A DNA stretch of 64,000 bases from Treponema bryantii (GCF_036492245.1 NZ_AP025286.1:2480001-2544000); one strand, 5' to 3'. Positions 15,631 through 25,683 are shown, counted from the first letter of the stretch. Notes: generated by a model from the sequence alone, not told the origin. Numbers and translations: made by a program.

Positions 15631-15704
15631 TGTACGGATTTTGAGTCCGATTTGTGATTGCCCGGCCGGAAATCATTTTAAAAACTTTACAAAGAGGTTG
15701 TTAT

Positions 15705-16136
15705 ATGAACAATTTAAATTCTTTGATTCTGGAAGGAAACCTTGTAAGAGATTCAGTTCTTTCTGAACCTGCACCAGGTTTTAAGAAATGTATGTTTACA
15801 ATTGGCGTCAACCGTTTCTACAAGAACAGAAACAATCAGGATGTAAATGAAGCATCATTCTTTGATGTTGAAGCGTATGGAAATATGGCCGAATACTGCG
15901 GGGAAAAAGCTAAAAAGGGACGCGGTGTTCGTGTCGTAGGAAGACTTAAACAGGACACCTGGAAGGACAGTAATGGTAAGAGTACAAGCAAGGTGTACGT
16001 GGTTGCAGAACACATTGAGTATAAGCCTGTTAAAAAGACAGAGGCAGCGGAAGAAACCGCTGCCCCGGAACAGAAAGTTGAAGCAGAACAGGAAACTGCT
16101 CCAGCTCAGACAACTGAGGAGGAGGCAGTATTCTAG
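15705..16136 (+). CDS. ssb: Single-stranded DNA-binding protein
   Basis: SSB coats single-stranded DNA during replication and repair. The 143-residue protein has the OB fold: SLILEGNLVRDSVL at the start, FTIGVNRFYKN, ASFFDVEAYGNMAEYC, KKGRGVRVVGRLKQDTW and VYVVAEHIEY. A Glu/Ala/Pro-rich tail of about 35 residues ends in EEEAVF, which resembles the acidic tip used to recruit partner proteins. The start is the ATG at 15705, seven bases after GAGG; the frame continues upstream without a ribosome site. The stop overlaps the stop of the convergent U32 gene by four bases. Confidence 0.93.
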   Translation: MNNLNSLILEGNLVRDSVLSEPAPGFKKCMFTIGVNRFYKNRNNQDVNEASFFDVEAYGNMAEYCGEKAKKGRGVRVVGRLKQDTWKDSNGKSTSKVYVVAEHIEYKPVKKTEAAEETAAPEQKVEAEQETAPAQTTEEEAVF

Positions 16137-18406
16137 CGACGCTTGCCGCTGCCACCGCGGTTCGGTTTGCTATAACCACCACGGGCAGGCTTACCTGCTT
16201 TTTGTGCAGCGGCAGCCTTACGCTCTGCAGCTCTTTCATTAGAAAGTCTGTATTCTTCCATTTGCTGAGGGGAATAGAAACCGTCTTTCCAGTTGAAACG
16301 TGAAACTCCTGGAAGCGGCTGACCTTTCAGCATGGAAGTTGTAATAGCCTTTATCTGACTGCGGGAAACCTTAGTCTTTGAGAAGTCTATAAGCAGACGC
16401 TTAAAGCCTGAACTTGTAATAAAGTCAGTTTTATCAGTAATAGCAAAAGGCTCTTCCGGCATAACAAAGGAACCGTCAGCTGTTGAGTTTACCTTGAATA
16501 CAGAATTTTCCTTGTCTTCAAAATATGTAAAGTCATAATCAGAAGGAAGCTTAAAACGCATACGGAACAAAGCCGGATAAGCAAAAACCGGAACAAGTAC
16601 ACGGGCCCGGACATTCTGTTCCCAGGTTGCTTCAAGGTTACGGCGGCTGTTTTCGTAAGGCATGATGAATGCACCAACATTCTGATTTTCAAGCCAGCTT
16701 ACAGCCCAGCGGTTGAAGGTGTACAGATAAGGACCTGCAATAATATTTGTCTTAGTACCTTTAAGCATCTGAAGATGTGCTATATTGTTTGCAACAAAGT
16801 TCATGTAGCCGTCTTCAATAAGGCGGTCAAGTTCTTCTTTGAGCTTATCTTCCTGTGCTGCTGAACAGAACGGATCAAGAGAAATATAAATCTGCTTTTT
16901 AGAGAAAGGCAGAACAGTTTTATGATTAAGCAGGTCGTAAGCAGTTTCGCTGTTGTATTCGAGAATAAGGCGGACAGGCTTAAGTCCCTGTACGGCAAAT
17001 ACATCCTGAACAGAAGAAACCTGAGCGTAGATTCCTTCAGGGAAGTAAGCAAGTTCTTTACCTGCAACTGGAGTTACATCAAGAACTGGAAGTCTTTCAT
17101 CTTTAGGTTGTTTTCTGTAACGACCGAGGTCATTAGGAAGTACGCGGTTATAGCGTTTTGAACCGGCTTTAATCTGAAGAAGATAAACTTCATCACCGAT
17201 AGAGAAGCCACCTGGAATATCAATCCAACGTTCACCGTTATCCTGAACTTCAACAGAATGAACCTTATGGCTTACACGGCCGGTATCATCTTTTTTATGA
17301 AGACGGATTGAATCGCCTGGATCAGGATCATAAGAGCCGCCCTTAAGCAGTGCCATCTGAATATGCTTCTGTTCCGGAGGTACATCATCATTCATGTTTT
17401 CAACAATGGCTTCTACGAGTTCTCTTGGAGCAGCCTTAGTTGCAGAAATCTTTCCAAGATAAATACCGGTACCACCAGCCTGATCCGGATTCAAAATAGC
17501 AGATGCAGCATTATTTACACCGTCTTCAAGAGACTTAAATCCGTACCAGTAAGAAGTCTTGCTGCGTGCAAAGTCAGAAGCAAGCATACGCTTACCTGCA
17601 GCAATAGCACCCTTCTTATCTTCTTTATAATGATCAATTACATAACGGTATGCAGAAACAACACTTCCTACATACTCTGCACTCTTCATGCGGCCTTCAA
17701 TCTTGAAAGAATCAACACCGGCTTCAATTAAGTCCGGAATCTTTTCAATCAGTTCAAGATCACAAGGAGAAAAATAATAACCCTGTCGTACACCACCAGG
17801 AACTTCGGCAGTATAGAAACGACGGCAGGCCTGAGTACACATACCACGGTTAGCGGATTTTCCGCCAAGGAAGCTTGAGAAAAGACAGAGACCACTTTCA
17901 CTTACACACAAAGCACCGTGTACAAAAACTTCAAGATCGGCACCAGTTTCTGTCTTGATTTTTTTGATTTCTTCAAGACCAAGCTCGCGGGCAAGAACCA
18001 TGCGCTTTACACCGCAGCCCTGTAAAAGTTTAACCGCAGAGGCACTCTCAACATTCATCTGAGTAGAAGCATGAAGTTCAAGATTTGGAAAGAACTCCTG
18101 AGCCATACGCATAATGGCATAATCCTGTACGATAAGACCGTCTGGTCCTACCTCATTCAGATAAGAGAGAAAACGATAAAGACGCTCTGTTTCGCGTTCT
18201 TCACAGACTGTATTTACAGTTACATAAACCTTCTTCTGTTTTTTATGAAGGCTCTCTACAGCCGCTTCAAACTGATTCCACGCAAAGTTGGAAGTTCGCA
18301 TTCGCGCATTAAAGCTTTTGAGACCAAGATAAACAGCGTCCGCGCCTTCACCAATAGCGGCATCCAGAGATTCAATATTTCCCGCAGGGGCTAATAATTC
18401 TACCAT
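16133..18406 (-). CDS. U32-family peptidase-like protein (RNA hydroxylation type)
   Basis: A cytoplasmic protein of 757 residues. The first 300 residues match the U32 family: VELLAPAGNIESLDAAIGEGADAVY, the ASTQMNV stretch, and the signature EVFVHGALCVSESGLC followed by GMCTQACRR, with a set of conserved Cys that in RlhA and TrhP are likely iron-sulphur ligands. The remaining 450 residues resemble the extended C-terminal half of long U32 proteins. The last 35 residues are basic and Gly/Arg-rich (ARGGYSKPNRGGSGKRR), a tail suited to RNA binding. Members of this family hydroxylate cytidine or uridine in rRNA or tRNA, so the peptidase name is probably misleading; that is family knowledge. It overlaps the ssb stop. 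Confidence 0.85.
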   Translation of the reverse strand: MVELLAPAGNIESLDAAIGEGADAVYLGLKSFNARMRTSNFAWNQFEAAVESLHKKQKKVYVTVNTVCEERETERLYRFLSYLNEVGPDGLIVQDYAIMRMAQEFFPNLELHASTQMNVESASAVKLLQGCGVKRMVLARELGLEEIKKIKTETGADLEVFVHGALCVSESGLCLFSSFLGGKSANRGMCTQACRRFYTAEVPGGVRQGYYFSPCDLELIEKIPDLIEAGVDSFKIEGRMKSAEYVGSVVSAYRYVIDHYKEDKKGAIAAGKRMLASDFARSKTSYWYGFKSLEDGVNNAASAILNPDQAGGTGIYLGKISATKAAPRELVEAIVENMNDDVPPEQKHIQMALLKGGSYDPDPGDSIRLHKKDDTGRVSHKVHSVEVQDNGERWIDIPGGFSIGDEVYLLQIKAGSKRYNRVLPNDLGRYRKQPKDERLPVLDVTPVAGKELAYFPEGIYAQVSSVQDVFAVQGLKPVRLILEYNSETAYDLLNHKTVLPFSKKQIYISLDPFCSAAQEDKLKEELDRLIEDGYMNFVANNIAHLQMLKGTKTNIIAGPYLYTFNRWAVSWLENQNVGAFIMPYENSRRNLEATWEQNVRARVLVPVFAYPALFRMRFKLPSDYDFTYFEDKENSVFKVNSTADGSFVMPEEPFAITDKTDFITSSGFKRLLIDFSKTKVSRSQIKAITTSMLKGQPLPGVSRFNWKDGFYSPQQMEEYRLSNERAAERKAAAAQKAGKPARGGYSKPNRGGSGKRR

Positions 18407-18463
18407 ACGGGAAACTTTAACATAAAAACGAGCTTTATTAAAGCGTTCCGGAAGTTTTGTAAA

Positions 18464-19624
18464 TTACAGAGTTCCCGGACTCACATTTTTAACCATCCAG
18501 TTCTCAGGAAGCCGCTTCACCGGATACTCTGCCGTGTCCTCAGAAAACTCTCCGGCCAAAGCACGAGTCTGCAGTTCCTTTGCATCTTCGCGGCAAAAAG
18601 ATTTCTGTGCAACAGAACCAAGTCCCGTATTTAATTCAACCTCAGAAACAGAAATATCCTCATAAATACCACTGTCAGCTACCTGAATCGCCATGGCCAG
18701 AAGATTCTTTTCCCAATCAGGAGCACCTTCTACAGCATACATAAAAGCATCCAGAAGAGAACCATCAACACTGTTTCTTATTACAATAATATCTGAATTA
18801 TCACTAAGCCGGGCTTTAGAATTATCCGCCCAAAGATCCCTGACATTCTTTCCAGAATGAGGTGCCGTAGATTCATTTAAGTCTTCGTCTTCTGTAACAC
18901 AACCGCTTCCTGCACTTCTCAAGTGAACAATAAACACTTCCCCCGCCTCTACAGTAAGAGGTGGAAAAACATATTTTTTTGATTCGCCATCTACAGCACT
19001 TACAAGCTCCAGTCCGCTAAGATTCCCGGAGGTAAGTGCCAGCAGTTCAACAAACTCACAGCGATAAGCATCTTCTTTATATTTCTTATACTTATTCTGA
19101 ACCTCGGTCATAACAAGCTTTGGAAGATGAGAATTAAAACCTGTAAAAGGAACACAAAACGTGAGTGAGTTTCCAGCCTTATCTTCCACCGTACCAAATA
19201 TTTCATAATCCTTTCCGATTTCATAATTCTCTAAAGCTGAATATGTAATGACACAACCATCTTCAGAAACCGAAAAGTCGGCTGCTATTTTTCCATACTC
19301 ACCGGCAGCCGCTCTGATTGAAGGAGAAAGTTCGAGAGTTTCGGAATGCTCTGAAGAATCCGAAACCTCCGGTATTCTTTCGGAAACAACAAAACTCTTT
19401 AAGTTTACCCGTTCAGAAAAATACATTTCCACAGTTTTTTCATCAAGCACACAGACATTTTCTAAAACCGGAGAAACATAGTCGCCGCCAACAAACAGAA
19501 TCCCCTCTTCTGAAACCTTACAGGAAACAGGCACCACACACAATGCAGTAACAGAAACAAGAACGACAGTCTGAATAAGAAGAATAAAGAAACTACCCCA
19601 CTTACCAGAAAAAAACTTTTTCAT
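18464..19624 (-). CDS. Lipoprotein with lamin-tail-like domain
   Basis: The 386-residue protein has a long signal sequence ending in VVPVSC, a lipobox, so it is probably lipid-anchored at Cys35. Residues 45-160 look like an Ig-like domain of the SbsA type, which often carries phrases such as VCVLDEKTVEMYFSERV and YEIGKDYEIFGTVEDKAGN seen here. Residues 170-310 resemble a lamin-tail domain: EFVELLALTSGNLSGLELVS, VFPPLTVEAGEVFIVHL, and SDNSDIIVIRNSVDGSLLDAFMY. Such proteins act at the bacterial surface, sometimes beside nucleases or phosphatases. The start has CAGGAGG four bases upstream. Function is unknown; domain calls come from pattern resemblance. Confidence 0.75.
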   Translation of the reverse strand: MKKFFSGKWGSFFILLIQTVVLVSVTALCVVPVSCKVSEEGILFVGGDYVSPVLENVCVLDEKTVEMYFSERVNLKSFVVSERIPEVSDSSEHSETLELSPSIRAAAGEYGKIAADFSVSEDGCVITYSALENYEIGKDYEIFGTVEDKAGNSLTFCVPFTGFNSHLPKLVMTEVQNKYKKYKEDAYRCEFVELLALTSGNLSGLELVSAVDGESKKYVFPPLTVEAGEVFIVHLRSAGSGCVTEDEDLNESTAPHSGKNVRDLWADNSKARLSDNSDIIVIRNSVDGSLLDAFMYAVEGAPDWEKNLLAMAIQVADSGIYEDISVSEVELNTGLGSVAQKSFCREDAKELQTRALAGEFSEDTAEYPVKRLPENWMVKNVSPGTL

Positions 19625-19670
19625 AAAACCTCCTGGATTATCAGTTTTTACCTGATGCCCCTGACAACAA

Positions 19671-19702
19671 AAAAAGCACGGCTCCAGGGAGGCGTGCTTT
19701 TT
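19671..19702 (-). terminator. Terminator of the DUF2259 gene
   Basis: AAAAAGCACG (19671-19680) and CGTGCTTTTT (19693-19702) form a stem with A and T runs on either side, so it can work on both strands; read on the minus strand it lies downstream of the gene ending at 19768. Confidence 0.75.
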
Positions 19703-19767
19703 CTCTATATATAATATAGGATAAACCTTAAGATTTTAGGAAGTTTTTCCAGAAAGAAAAAATCTTT

Positions 19768-20472
19768 TTAAAACTGTGCGGCTTCTATCATATATCTGAT
19801 TGAAGTTCCTGTATCATCTTCCATCATTTTTTCAATTACAAAAATCAGATTACGTTCTGATTTATCACAGAATATGCGTTCGATTTTATAGTTTGTAACA
19901 CCCTTTCTGTTAATTCCAGGATTACCGATTTTGCGGCTCATAATTACTTCACCATTTGCATCTCTTTTTTCCAGCATGATATAGAAAGATGAGCGGGCAT
20001 TCTTTCCGCTTCCATTTACAGTTGGATAAAGTCTGATATGGTAAACATCTGCATTATCAAGATCAGCGCTTCTAAAATCCTTAAATACAATTTCATCAGT
20101 TCCTGTTTTATTTACATCATCAAGAATATAAAGCACATGATCCAGATTAGCCGGCTCACACTTCAAATCCTTGAAATAATAAAAGCTTTTTCCTTCAAGT
20201 GCTTCAAATACATCGCGGCCATTTTTATCTGCTGTTACTGCAGAAGGCTTTGTTTTGAAAACGCCATTATCAGTGTAGTCATTTGCAGCAATATCTACCT
20301 GATAGAGTTCTGCCCAGCCCTGGAATTTTTTGTCGGTCTTACCATACTGACCGAATACATAATATTTTCCGTCTTCAGAAAATCCCTTATCAACAAAGGT
20401 AGCAACATCACCTGCAGAAAGAGCTGTAAGCCCAAGAATCATAATCAGGCCGCAAACAAATGTCTTTTTCAT
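19768..20472 (-). CDS. DUF2259-family secreted protein
   Basis: The 234-residue protein has a signal peptide (MKKTFVCGLIMILGLTALSAG) and matches the DUF2259 family of predicted secreted proteins: FVDKGFSEDGKYYVFGQYG at the N-terminus, GWAELYQVDIAANDYTDNG, then RLYPTVNGSG and YKIERIFCDKSERNLIFVIEK at the end. The family is found mainly in spirochaetes and relatives and has no assigned function. GGGAGG precedes the ATG by ten bases. It forms its own transcription unit with a terminator at 19671-19702. Confidence 0.8.
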   Translation of the reverse strand: MKKTFVCGLIMILGLTALSAGDVATFVDKGFSEDGKYYVFGQYGKTDKKFQGWAELYQVDIAANDYTDNGVFKTKPSAVTADKNGRDVFEALEGKSFYYFKDLKCEPANLDHVLYILDDVNKTGTDEIVFKDFRSADLDNADVYHIRLYPTVNGSGKNARSSFYIMLEKRDANGEVIMSRKIGNPGINRKGVTNYKIERIFCDKSERNLIFVIEKMMEDDTGTSIRYMIEAAQF

Positions 20473-20568
20473 TATAAAAATCCTCCCAAAAGAATTCTTT
20501 TCTCATTAAATTTTCGGAATAAAAACTAAACTCTTTACTATTATTTGTCTTCACTGTATCTTTAAATT

Positions 20569-21384
20569 ATGACTATAAGATTCAGAAACCGAATGACCCT
20601 TATCTTCTTTATTATTGCTCTTTCATATTCCCTGCTTTGCAGTGTTCTCACACTATATCAGTTTCTTTTTAATGGAATTAGTCTTCCAGAAATTTATACA
20701 AAGTCTCTTTCAGATGCCTTTCTTTTACGTTATAACCCGATCTGGGTTTATTCAGGCATTTTTCTACTGATGCTTTATATCTGCATTACTTCTATTATTA
20801 TCTATCACAGTTTTGAAAAAACACAGGCACCAGATATTGTTTTCTTTTTAATGTTTTTAATTGCCTGCCTTTGTGATACTACCCGTATCTTAGTTCCTGC
20901 ATTCCATTTGTCAGGCAGTTTTTCTCACTTCACTTTGAAAATTGGAAATATCCATCTGTTTGCCCGACTGCTTGCCCCTCTTGCACTGATGGGAAATACA
21001 GTAATGAGTACAGATGATTTTCGTCAGAGTACAGACCGTAACTCCATTATTCTGATTATAGTTGCTTTGTTTTTCGCAGAAGTGATTCCTCTGAATACAG
21101 CAATCATTCTTCCTAACTACTGCATTTCCTATGGCTATGTTAGGGCTATAAGAATTTTCTGCTGTCTGACCTGCACAATGAGCACAATTAATCTTTTTGT
21201 AATAAACAGAAAAAATGAATATAAACAGATTATGACAATTGGTTTTATTCTGTTGTGTATTGGTTATACTTTGATTTTCTACTGCTACAATATTCTCACA
21301 CTGATTTCTGGAATATTACTTTTAGGTATCGGAACTTATCTGTATCTGAATGAAGTTCACAAACACTACCTGTGGATTGATTAA
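20569..21384 (+). CDS. Polytopic membrane protein, seven to eight spans, unknown function
   Basis: The 271-residue protein is mostly hydrophobic. Spans are visible at about residues 8-30, 62-82, 93-115, 124-143, 160-180, 187-210, 221-240 and 243-262, with a short loop that carries DDFRQSTDRNS. The arrangement resembles the membrane part of 7TM sensory proteins (7TMR-DISM type), but no signalling output domain is attached. No ribosome site is evident upstream of the ATG, so translation initiation may be weak. It sits alone on the plus strand between two minus-strand genes. Function unknown. Confidence 0.65.
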   Translation: MTIRFRNRMTLIFFIIALSYSLLCSVLTLYQFLFNGISLPEIYTKSLSDAFLLRYNPIWVYSGIFLLMLYICITSIIIYHSFEKTQAPDIVFFLMFLIACLCDTTRILVPAFHLSGSFSHFTLKIGNIHLFARLLAPLALMGNTVMSTDDFRQSTDRNSIILIIVALFFAEVIPLNTAIILPNYCISYGYVRAIRIFCCLTCTMSTINLFVINRKNEYKQIMTIGFILLCIGYTLIFYCYNILTLISGILLLGIGTYLYLNEVHKHYLWID

Positions 21385-21405
21385 CAGCAGGCTGTACTTG
21401 CCGAC

Positions 21406-22026
21406 TTATATAAGACCACTATAAATCAATCCAATAACCGGTGGAATAATCAGGTTATCAAAATCAGAAAGTGGCAGAACCTCAATAAACATTGCACAAA
21501 GAGCTGTAATTAAAGAAACAAGACAATTACCGCAGCAGCAGAAGGTTGAAATAAACACTGCAAAAAAGCAGGTAAGACTACCGGCTGCAGTTTTTCCATG
21601 AGCACCTGGAATTGTGATTTTTCCGAAAAGTTTTCCCATCAGACTTGCAAGCCCATCTCCAAATGCCAATGCAAAAATACCGACTCTTGCACAATCCAGA
21701 GGAAGCAGAAGTGCTGCAATAAGAATTCCACAGGCAAGTGTTACAGGGCCCAATACAAAACGATTTTCATCACGCTTACGGGCTGCAATTTCTGTAATCT
21801 TTGAAATAAGAGGAATATTTATGCCCTTAGCACGAAGAAGTTCACTGATAGTATAAACAACAATGGCCAGAATCAGTAAAGCAATTACAGGCCAGTAAGC
21901 AAATCCCAGAAAAAGAGGAACAAAGCTGGAACAGATATGAATAGATTTTCTGAACAGTTCCTTAAAGATTGCATTGAGGCGCTGTCTTGCTATAATTCCT
22001 TCGACTGTATTTCTCTGAGTTTGCAT
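21406..22026 (-). CDS. Diacylglycerol/polyprenol kinase-family membrane protein
   Basis: A 206-residue protein with about six membrane spans. It matches the CTP-dependent lipid kinase group (dolichol kinase, phytol kinase, yeast diacylglycerol kinase): ELFRKSIHICSSFVPL at the start, a cytosolic loop RDENRFVLGPVTLACG, the signature ALAFGDGLASLMGKLFGK, and GKTAAGSLTCF. These enzymes phosphorylate isoprenoid or glycerolipid alcohols. The substrate here cannot be read from sequence; polyprenol recycling or diacylglycerol salvage are the likely choices. AGGA lies eight bases before the ATG. It follows the FlcA-like gene by 17 bases and is likely co-transcribed with it. Confidence 0.78.
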   Translation of the reverse strand: MQTQRNTVEGIIARQRLNAIFKELFRKSIHICSSFVPLFLGFAYWPVIALLILAIVVYTISELLRAKGINIPLISKITEIAARKRDENRFVLGPVTLACGILIAALLLPLDCARVGIFALAFGDGLASLMGKLFGKITIPGAHGKTAAGSLTCFFAVFISTFCCCGNCLVSLITALCAMFIEVLPLSDFDNLIIPPVIGLIYSGLI

Positions 22027-22043
22027 ATACGTTATCCTACACT

Positions 22044-25000
22044 CTAAAGACGCTCATTATCAAGCAGTGTCTTTGAAATGTCAGTATAGATAGATGGCTC
22101 AAACTCCGGAATTGGATGTGTAATATATTTAATATTCTGTTCAGCAAGATTGCTGCCTTCAAGACGAAGCATTGTTTCCTGATTACGGGTAAGAGCATCC
22201 CATGCACGAACTGACTGGCTCAACTGTACAATAGCCTGTGCATTCAGAGCTGAATTACCAGTTCTCTTTGCAAGTTTATACAGTGTAACACCGTAGTTAT
22301 TTGCTGCGTAAAGATATGTATTGATTAAATCATAATCCTTTACATTTGCCTGAGGAAGTACAAGACCTGTTTCTATAACCTCTGCCTCAAGCTCATCAAG
22401 CAGCTGATCGTAATATCCCTGCGCCGCATACTCATCACCACGAAGATAAAGAGTATTTGCCATAGCGAGCATGAGATTTCTTTCTTTTATATTTCCATCT
22501 CCAGACTTCATAAATGCGCCTAAAGCTTCCATATAATTCTTTTTCTTATACTGAATATAACCAATTCTATAACGGATAGAAGGATTATCGTTTTCAAGTT
22601 CAACTGAATACTTGTAATTAAACAGAGCGTCATCATAGTCGCCGGAAATGGTATACTTGATATTTCCCATATCCTCGTATAACTTTCCGATTCCTGGAGT
22701 TCCTTCAAAGCCTGCATTATCACGCTCAGTTGTAAACAAAGAAATACCTTCTGCAAACTGCTCCTGAGCCTGAAGATAATCGTTTGTACCAATATAATGC
22801 TCACCAAGAAGACGATATGAATCTATGTACTTGTAAAGTTCGCGCTTCTTCATTGAAGGTACTGTGTTGAACTTTTCAATAGCTCTCTGAAGTGTTGCTT
22901 CAATAGAAGCTGTTTCATTTGTCTTGAGGAAGTATTTTGCAAGATTGTACTGAGCAATCGGGTTATTTGGATTTGTCTTAACGGCCCTTAAAAGAAGTCC
23001 ACGGAGACCTTCGATTTCATAACGCAGATATTCTTCTGATGGAGCAAGATCTCCATAATACTTGTCGAGAAGGTAACCGCTGAGTTCTGTCCAGTCTTCT
23101 GAACCAAGAGACTTCTCGCGCTTTTCAAAGTTTTTCTGCATCTGAATTACTTCACGCAGATTATCTGTACGGATAAAGTAACGCATCATGCGCGACATAT
23201 AGAGGTCTGTAGGTTTATAAAGCTGAATAAGGTTTGCATACTGCTCGCGTGCAAGTTCAAGCTTTGCAGGATCTTTTTCTGTACCCCACTCCAGGAATAC
23301 ATCACCAAGTTTCAAGATACCATCTGCATCATTTATATGATAATCAAGAACTTCACGGCGTACTATTTCTTCTGCACGTTCATAATTTGCAAGGTCATTG
23401 AGTTCCATATCAGCATATTCAAGACCAGCCATCTTATCATGCTTAAAGAAGAAAAGAATATTCTGATACATCTTTCCAGCACGCTGATACTGCTTATGTT
23501 CACGGTAGCCGCGGGCATAGCGGAAGAACCACTTCTTATTTATTCGTTTCTTAACAGCTTCCTCAAAACGCATTTCTGCCTGAGGATATTCATCTGCCTG
23601 AAGTAAAGCATATCCCTGTTTATAGAGGGAATTAGCTTTTATTGGTCTGTAAATACAGTAATCTGTAAATTTAATGAGTCCCCAGCCTACAATTGTAAGA
23701 AGAAGTCCAAGGAGAATTCCCGGAATAATCTTGTTTCTAAGCTGATATGAAAGAGACTTCTTATATGCTTCATATTCTGCTGCAGTTCTGTGCTCAAAGT
23801 CACGTGGAATCGGAATAGAAGTATCGAGCATCTTCTCAAGCATACCGGCTACCTGGCGTGCAGGTGCTTTGTTGAGAATCTTTTCTATGATTTCGAATTC
23901 AGCATCATCTGTAAATTCATCCTGAACAATAAAGTCTTCAAATGCAAGACGCACGTTCAGCGGATATTCAGCAAGATTTGCAAGGAAGATTTTATACTGT
24001 TCGTCTGAAAGAGTATTTGGTGGCAGTTCTTCTGCTTCTTCTGCGCCAGAAAAATCTGCTACCGGAAGATCCTTTGCTCTTCTTCCTCTTCCCTTAGGCT
24101 TATCCTTACTGCTTACAAGCTTAGTTTTTGAACCTTTTTCTTCTTTGGCTGTTGTAACATCTGAGAAACCAGGAATCTCAAATTCGCCTTCCATTGCAAA
24201 GTCGTCGTGAGAACCAAATTCAAAGTCTCCGTCTCCACCTGCACTTATCTGGGAATCAGTATCCTGGATACCAAAGTCCATTCCTTCCATTTCGGAAGTA
24301 TCGAAAACTTCAAGAGGAGTATTTTCTTCACCTTCTGATTCTGAATCAGAAGGTTCATCATCAAGTCCGGCAGTATCATCAAAATCAGGAATTTCGTCTT
24401 CAGCAGAAAACTCTGTTGAAGCTGAACCTGTATCACCAGCTAAATCAAAATCTCCGGCATCAAAAAGTCCGGCAGGAATTCCACTGTCTTCTTCTGAAGT
24501 TTCTTCTGCTGTAGCAGCATTATCAGGAGCATCAAAATCAAGATTTCCAAGTTCTTCAAGACCAATTGATCCGTTTGAAGAGCTTTCCTCTGAAGCTGTA
24601 TCTTCTGTTATAGAATCAGCCGCAGGCTCTGTAATATCTGAAATATCCGGTAAATCAAAAGATTCCAGGCCATCTGAAGAAGAAGTTTCTGTTGCAGGAG
24701 TTTCAGATTCAAAAGATTCCGGTTCATCTTCATCAAAATTATCAGAAGGTAATGAATCAAAATCGTCAGCAGGAAGAGCTTCTGATTCTGAAGCTGTTTC
24801 CGAGCTGTCTGTCTCCGGGAGATCTGGCATATCAAAATCAAAATCGCCGGCAGGAAGCGCATCGCTAAAGTCTTCCTGAGAAGCAGCCTCTTCAAATGAA
24901 TCAGACTGAGGTTCCTCTAAAGGCTCCATATCGTCTAAAGCCTCAGGCTCGCCTAAAGCTTCAGGCTCATCTAAAGGCGCAATATCATCTAAAGCTTCAG

Positions 25001-25655
25001 GTTCTTCTAAAGGTTCTGCATCGTCAAGAGCTTCTGGTTCTGCTTCAGGGATAGTCTCTGACTCAAGTTCCGGCTGTGTTCCAATATCATCTAAATCTGG
25101 AATATCTTCAAAATTATCTAAATCAATTTCAGGCTCTGCATCTTCAGAAGATTCCTCTTTCTCAGGTGATTCTTCCGGTTCGTCAAAACCACCGCCAGCA
25201 AGCAGAGCATCAAGGCCCATATCGGCAATTGAAACTTCTTCAGGTTCTTCTTCAATGATTTCTTCCGGTTCTTCTTCCGGCTCATCAAACATTGAAAGAT
25301 CCGGCATTCCTGCATCATCAGAAGCTGTTTCTGTTACAACCGGATTCAAAAGTGCAGACATATCCGGAGCTTCAAAACTTGGGGTTGGCTCGTTTTCTTT
25401 GGATTTATCTGTAGATGCTGTTGGATTTACAAGGGCAGTTAAATCTGAAAGGTCTTCATCTGCTGAAGATGTATCAACCTCTACCTCAATCTCAGGCATA
25501 CCAAGAACAAAGTCTTCTGAGTCGTTTTTATCTTCAATTTCTTTTGGAATCTCAATTTTTACAGGCTTTTCACCACGGATGGCTCGGAGATTTATCTCGT
25601 CACCTAGTGAAAGAAGATCACTGCTGAATTTTTTTAGCTGACTTAATCCTGGCAT
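22044..25655 (-). CDS. flcA: Large TPR membrane protein, likely periplasmic flagellar collar protein FlcA
   Basis: The 1203-residue protein has three parts. Residues 1-30 (MPGLSQLKKFSSDLLSLG) form a short conserved head; residues 35-520 are extremely acidic and rich in Glu, Asp, Pro and Ser, with short repeats of the type EPEALDD; residues 540-640 are a charged helical region. One membrane span lies near 645-667 (LLGLLLTIVGWGLIKF). Residues 670-1170 are TPR repeats. A TPR protein with one span in a spirochaete fits FlcA, which forms the flagellar-motor collar in Borrelia and is needed for stator assembly. I assign it on architecture and memory of the family's start sequence, not on a search. 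The acidic half is probably cytoplasmic. Its promoter is described at 25684-25703. Confidence 0.6.
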   Translation of the reverse strand: MPGLSQLKKFSSDLLSLGDEINLRAIRGEKPVKIEIPKEIEDKNDSEDFVLGMPEIEVEVDTSSADEDLSDLTALVNPTASTDKSKENEPTPSFEAPDMSALLNPVVTETASDDAGMPDLSMFDEPEEEPEEIIEEEPEEVSIADMGLDALLAGGGFDEPEESPEKEESSEDAEPEIDLDNFEDIPDLDDIGTQPELESETIPEAEPEALDDAEPLEEPEALDDIAPLDEPEALGEPEALDDMEPLEEPQSDSFEEAASQEDFSDALPAGDFDFDMPDLPETDSSETASESEALPADDFDSLPSDNFDEDEPESFESETPATETSSSDGLESFDLPDISDITEPAADSITEDTASEESSSNGSIGLEELGNLDFDAPDNAATAEETSEEDSGIPAGLFDAGDFDLAGDTGSASTEFSAEDEIPDFDDTAGLDDEPSDSESEGEENTPLEVFDTSEMEGMDFGIQDTDSQISAGGDGDFEFGSHDDFAMEGEFEIPGFSDVTTAKEEKGSKTKLVSSKDKPKGRGRRAKDLPVADFSGAEEAEELPPNTLSDEQYKIFLANLAEYPLNVRLAFEDFIVQDEFTDDAEFEIIEKILNKAPARQVAGMLEKMLDTSIPIPRDFEHRTAAEYEAYKKSLSYQLRNKIIPGILLGLLLTIVGWGLIKFTDYCIYRPIKANSLYKQGYALLQADEYPQAEMRFEEAVKKRINKKWFFRYARGYREHKQYQRAGKMYQNILFFFKHDKMAGLEYADMELNDLANYERAEEIVRREVLDYHINDADGILKLGDVFLEWGTEKDPAKLELAREQYANLIQLYKPTDLYMSRMMRYFIRTDNLREVIQMQKNFEKREKSLGSEDWTELSGYLLDKYYGDLAPSEEYLRYEIEGLRGLLLRAVKTNPNNPIAQYNLAKYFLKTNETASIEATLQRAIEKFNTVPSMKKRELYKYIDSYRLLGEHYIGTNDYLQAQEQFAEGISLFTTERDNAGFEGTPGIGKLYEDMGNIKYTISGDYDDALFNYKYSVELENDNPSIRYRIGYIQYKKKNYMEALGAFMKSGDGNIKERNLMLAMANTLYLRGDEYAAQGYYDQLLDELEAEVIETGLVLPQANVKDYDLINTYLYAANNYGVTLYKLAKRTGNSALNAQAIVQLSQSVRAWDALTRNQETMLRLEGSNLAEQNIKYITHPIPEFEPSIYTDISKTLLDNERL

Positions 25656-25683
25656 ACTACTTTAATTTTACCCCACAACCCTT

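Noticed and set aside
24880-25080. Tandem DNA repeat as a separate element
   Set aside because: The short repeats keep the reading frame and encode the acidic repeats of the FlcA-like protein.
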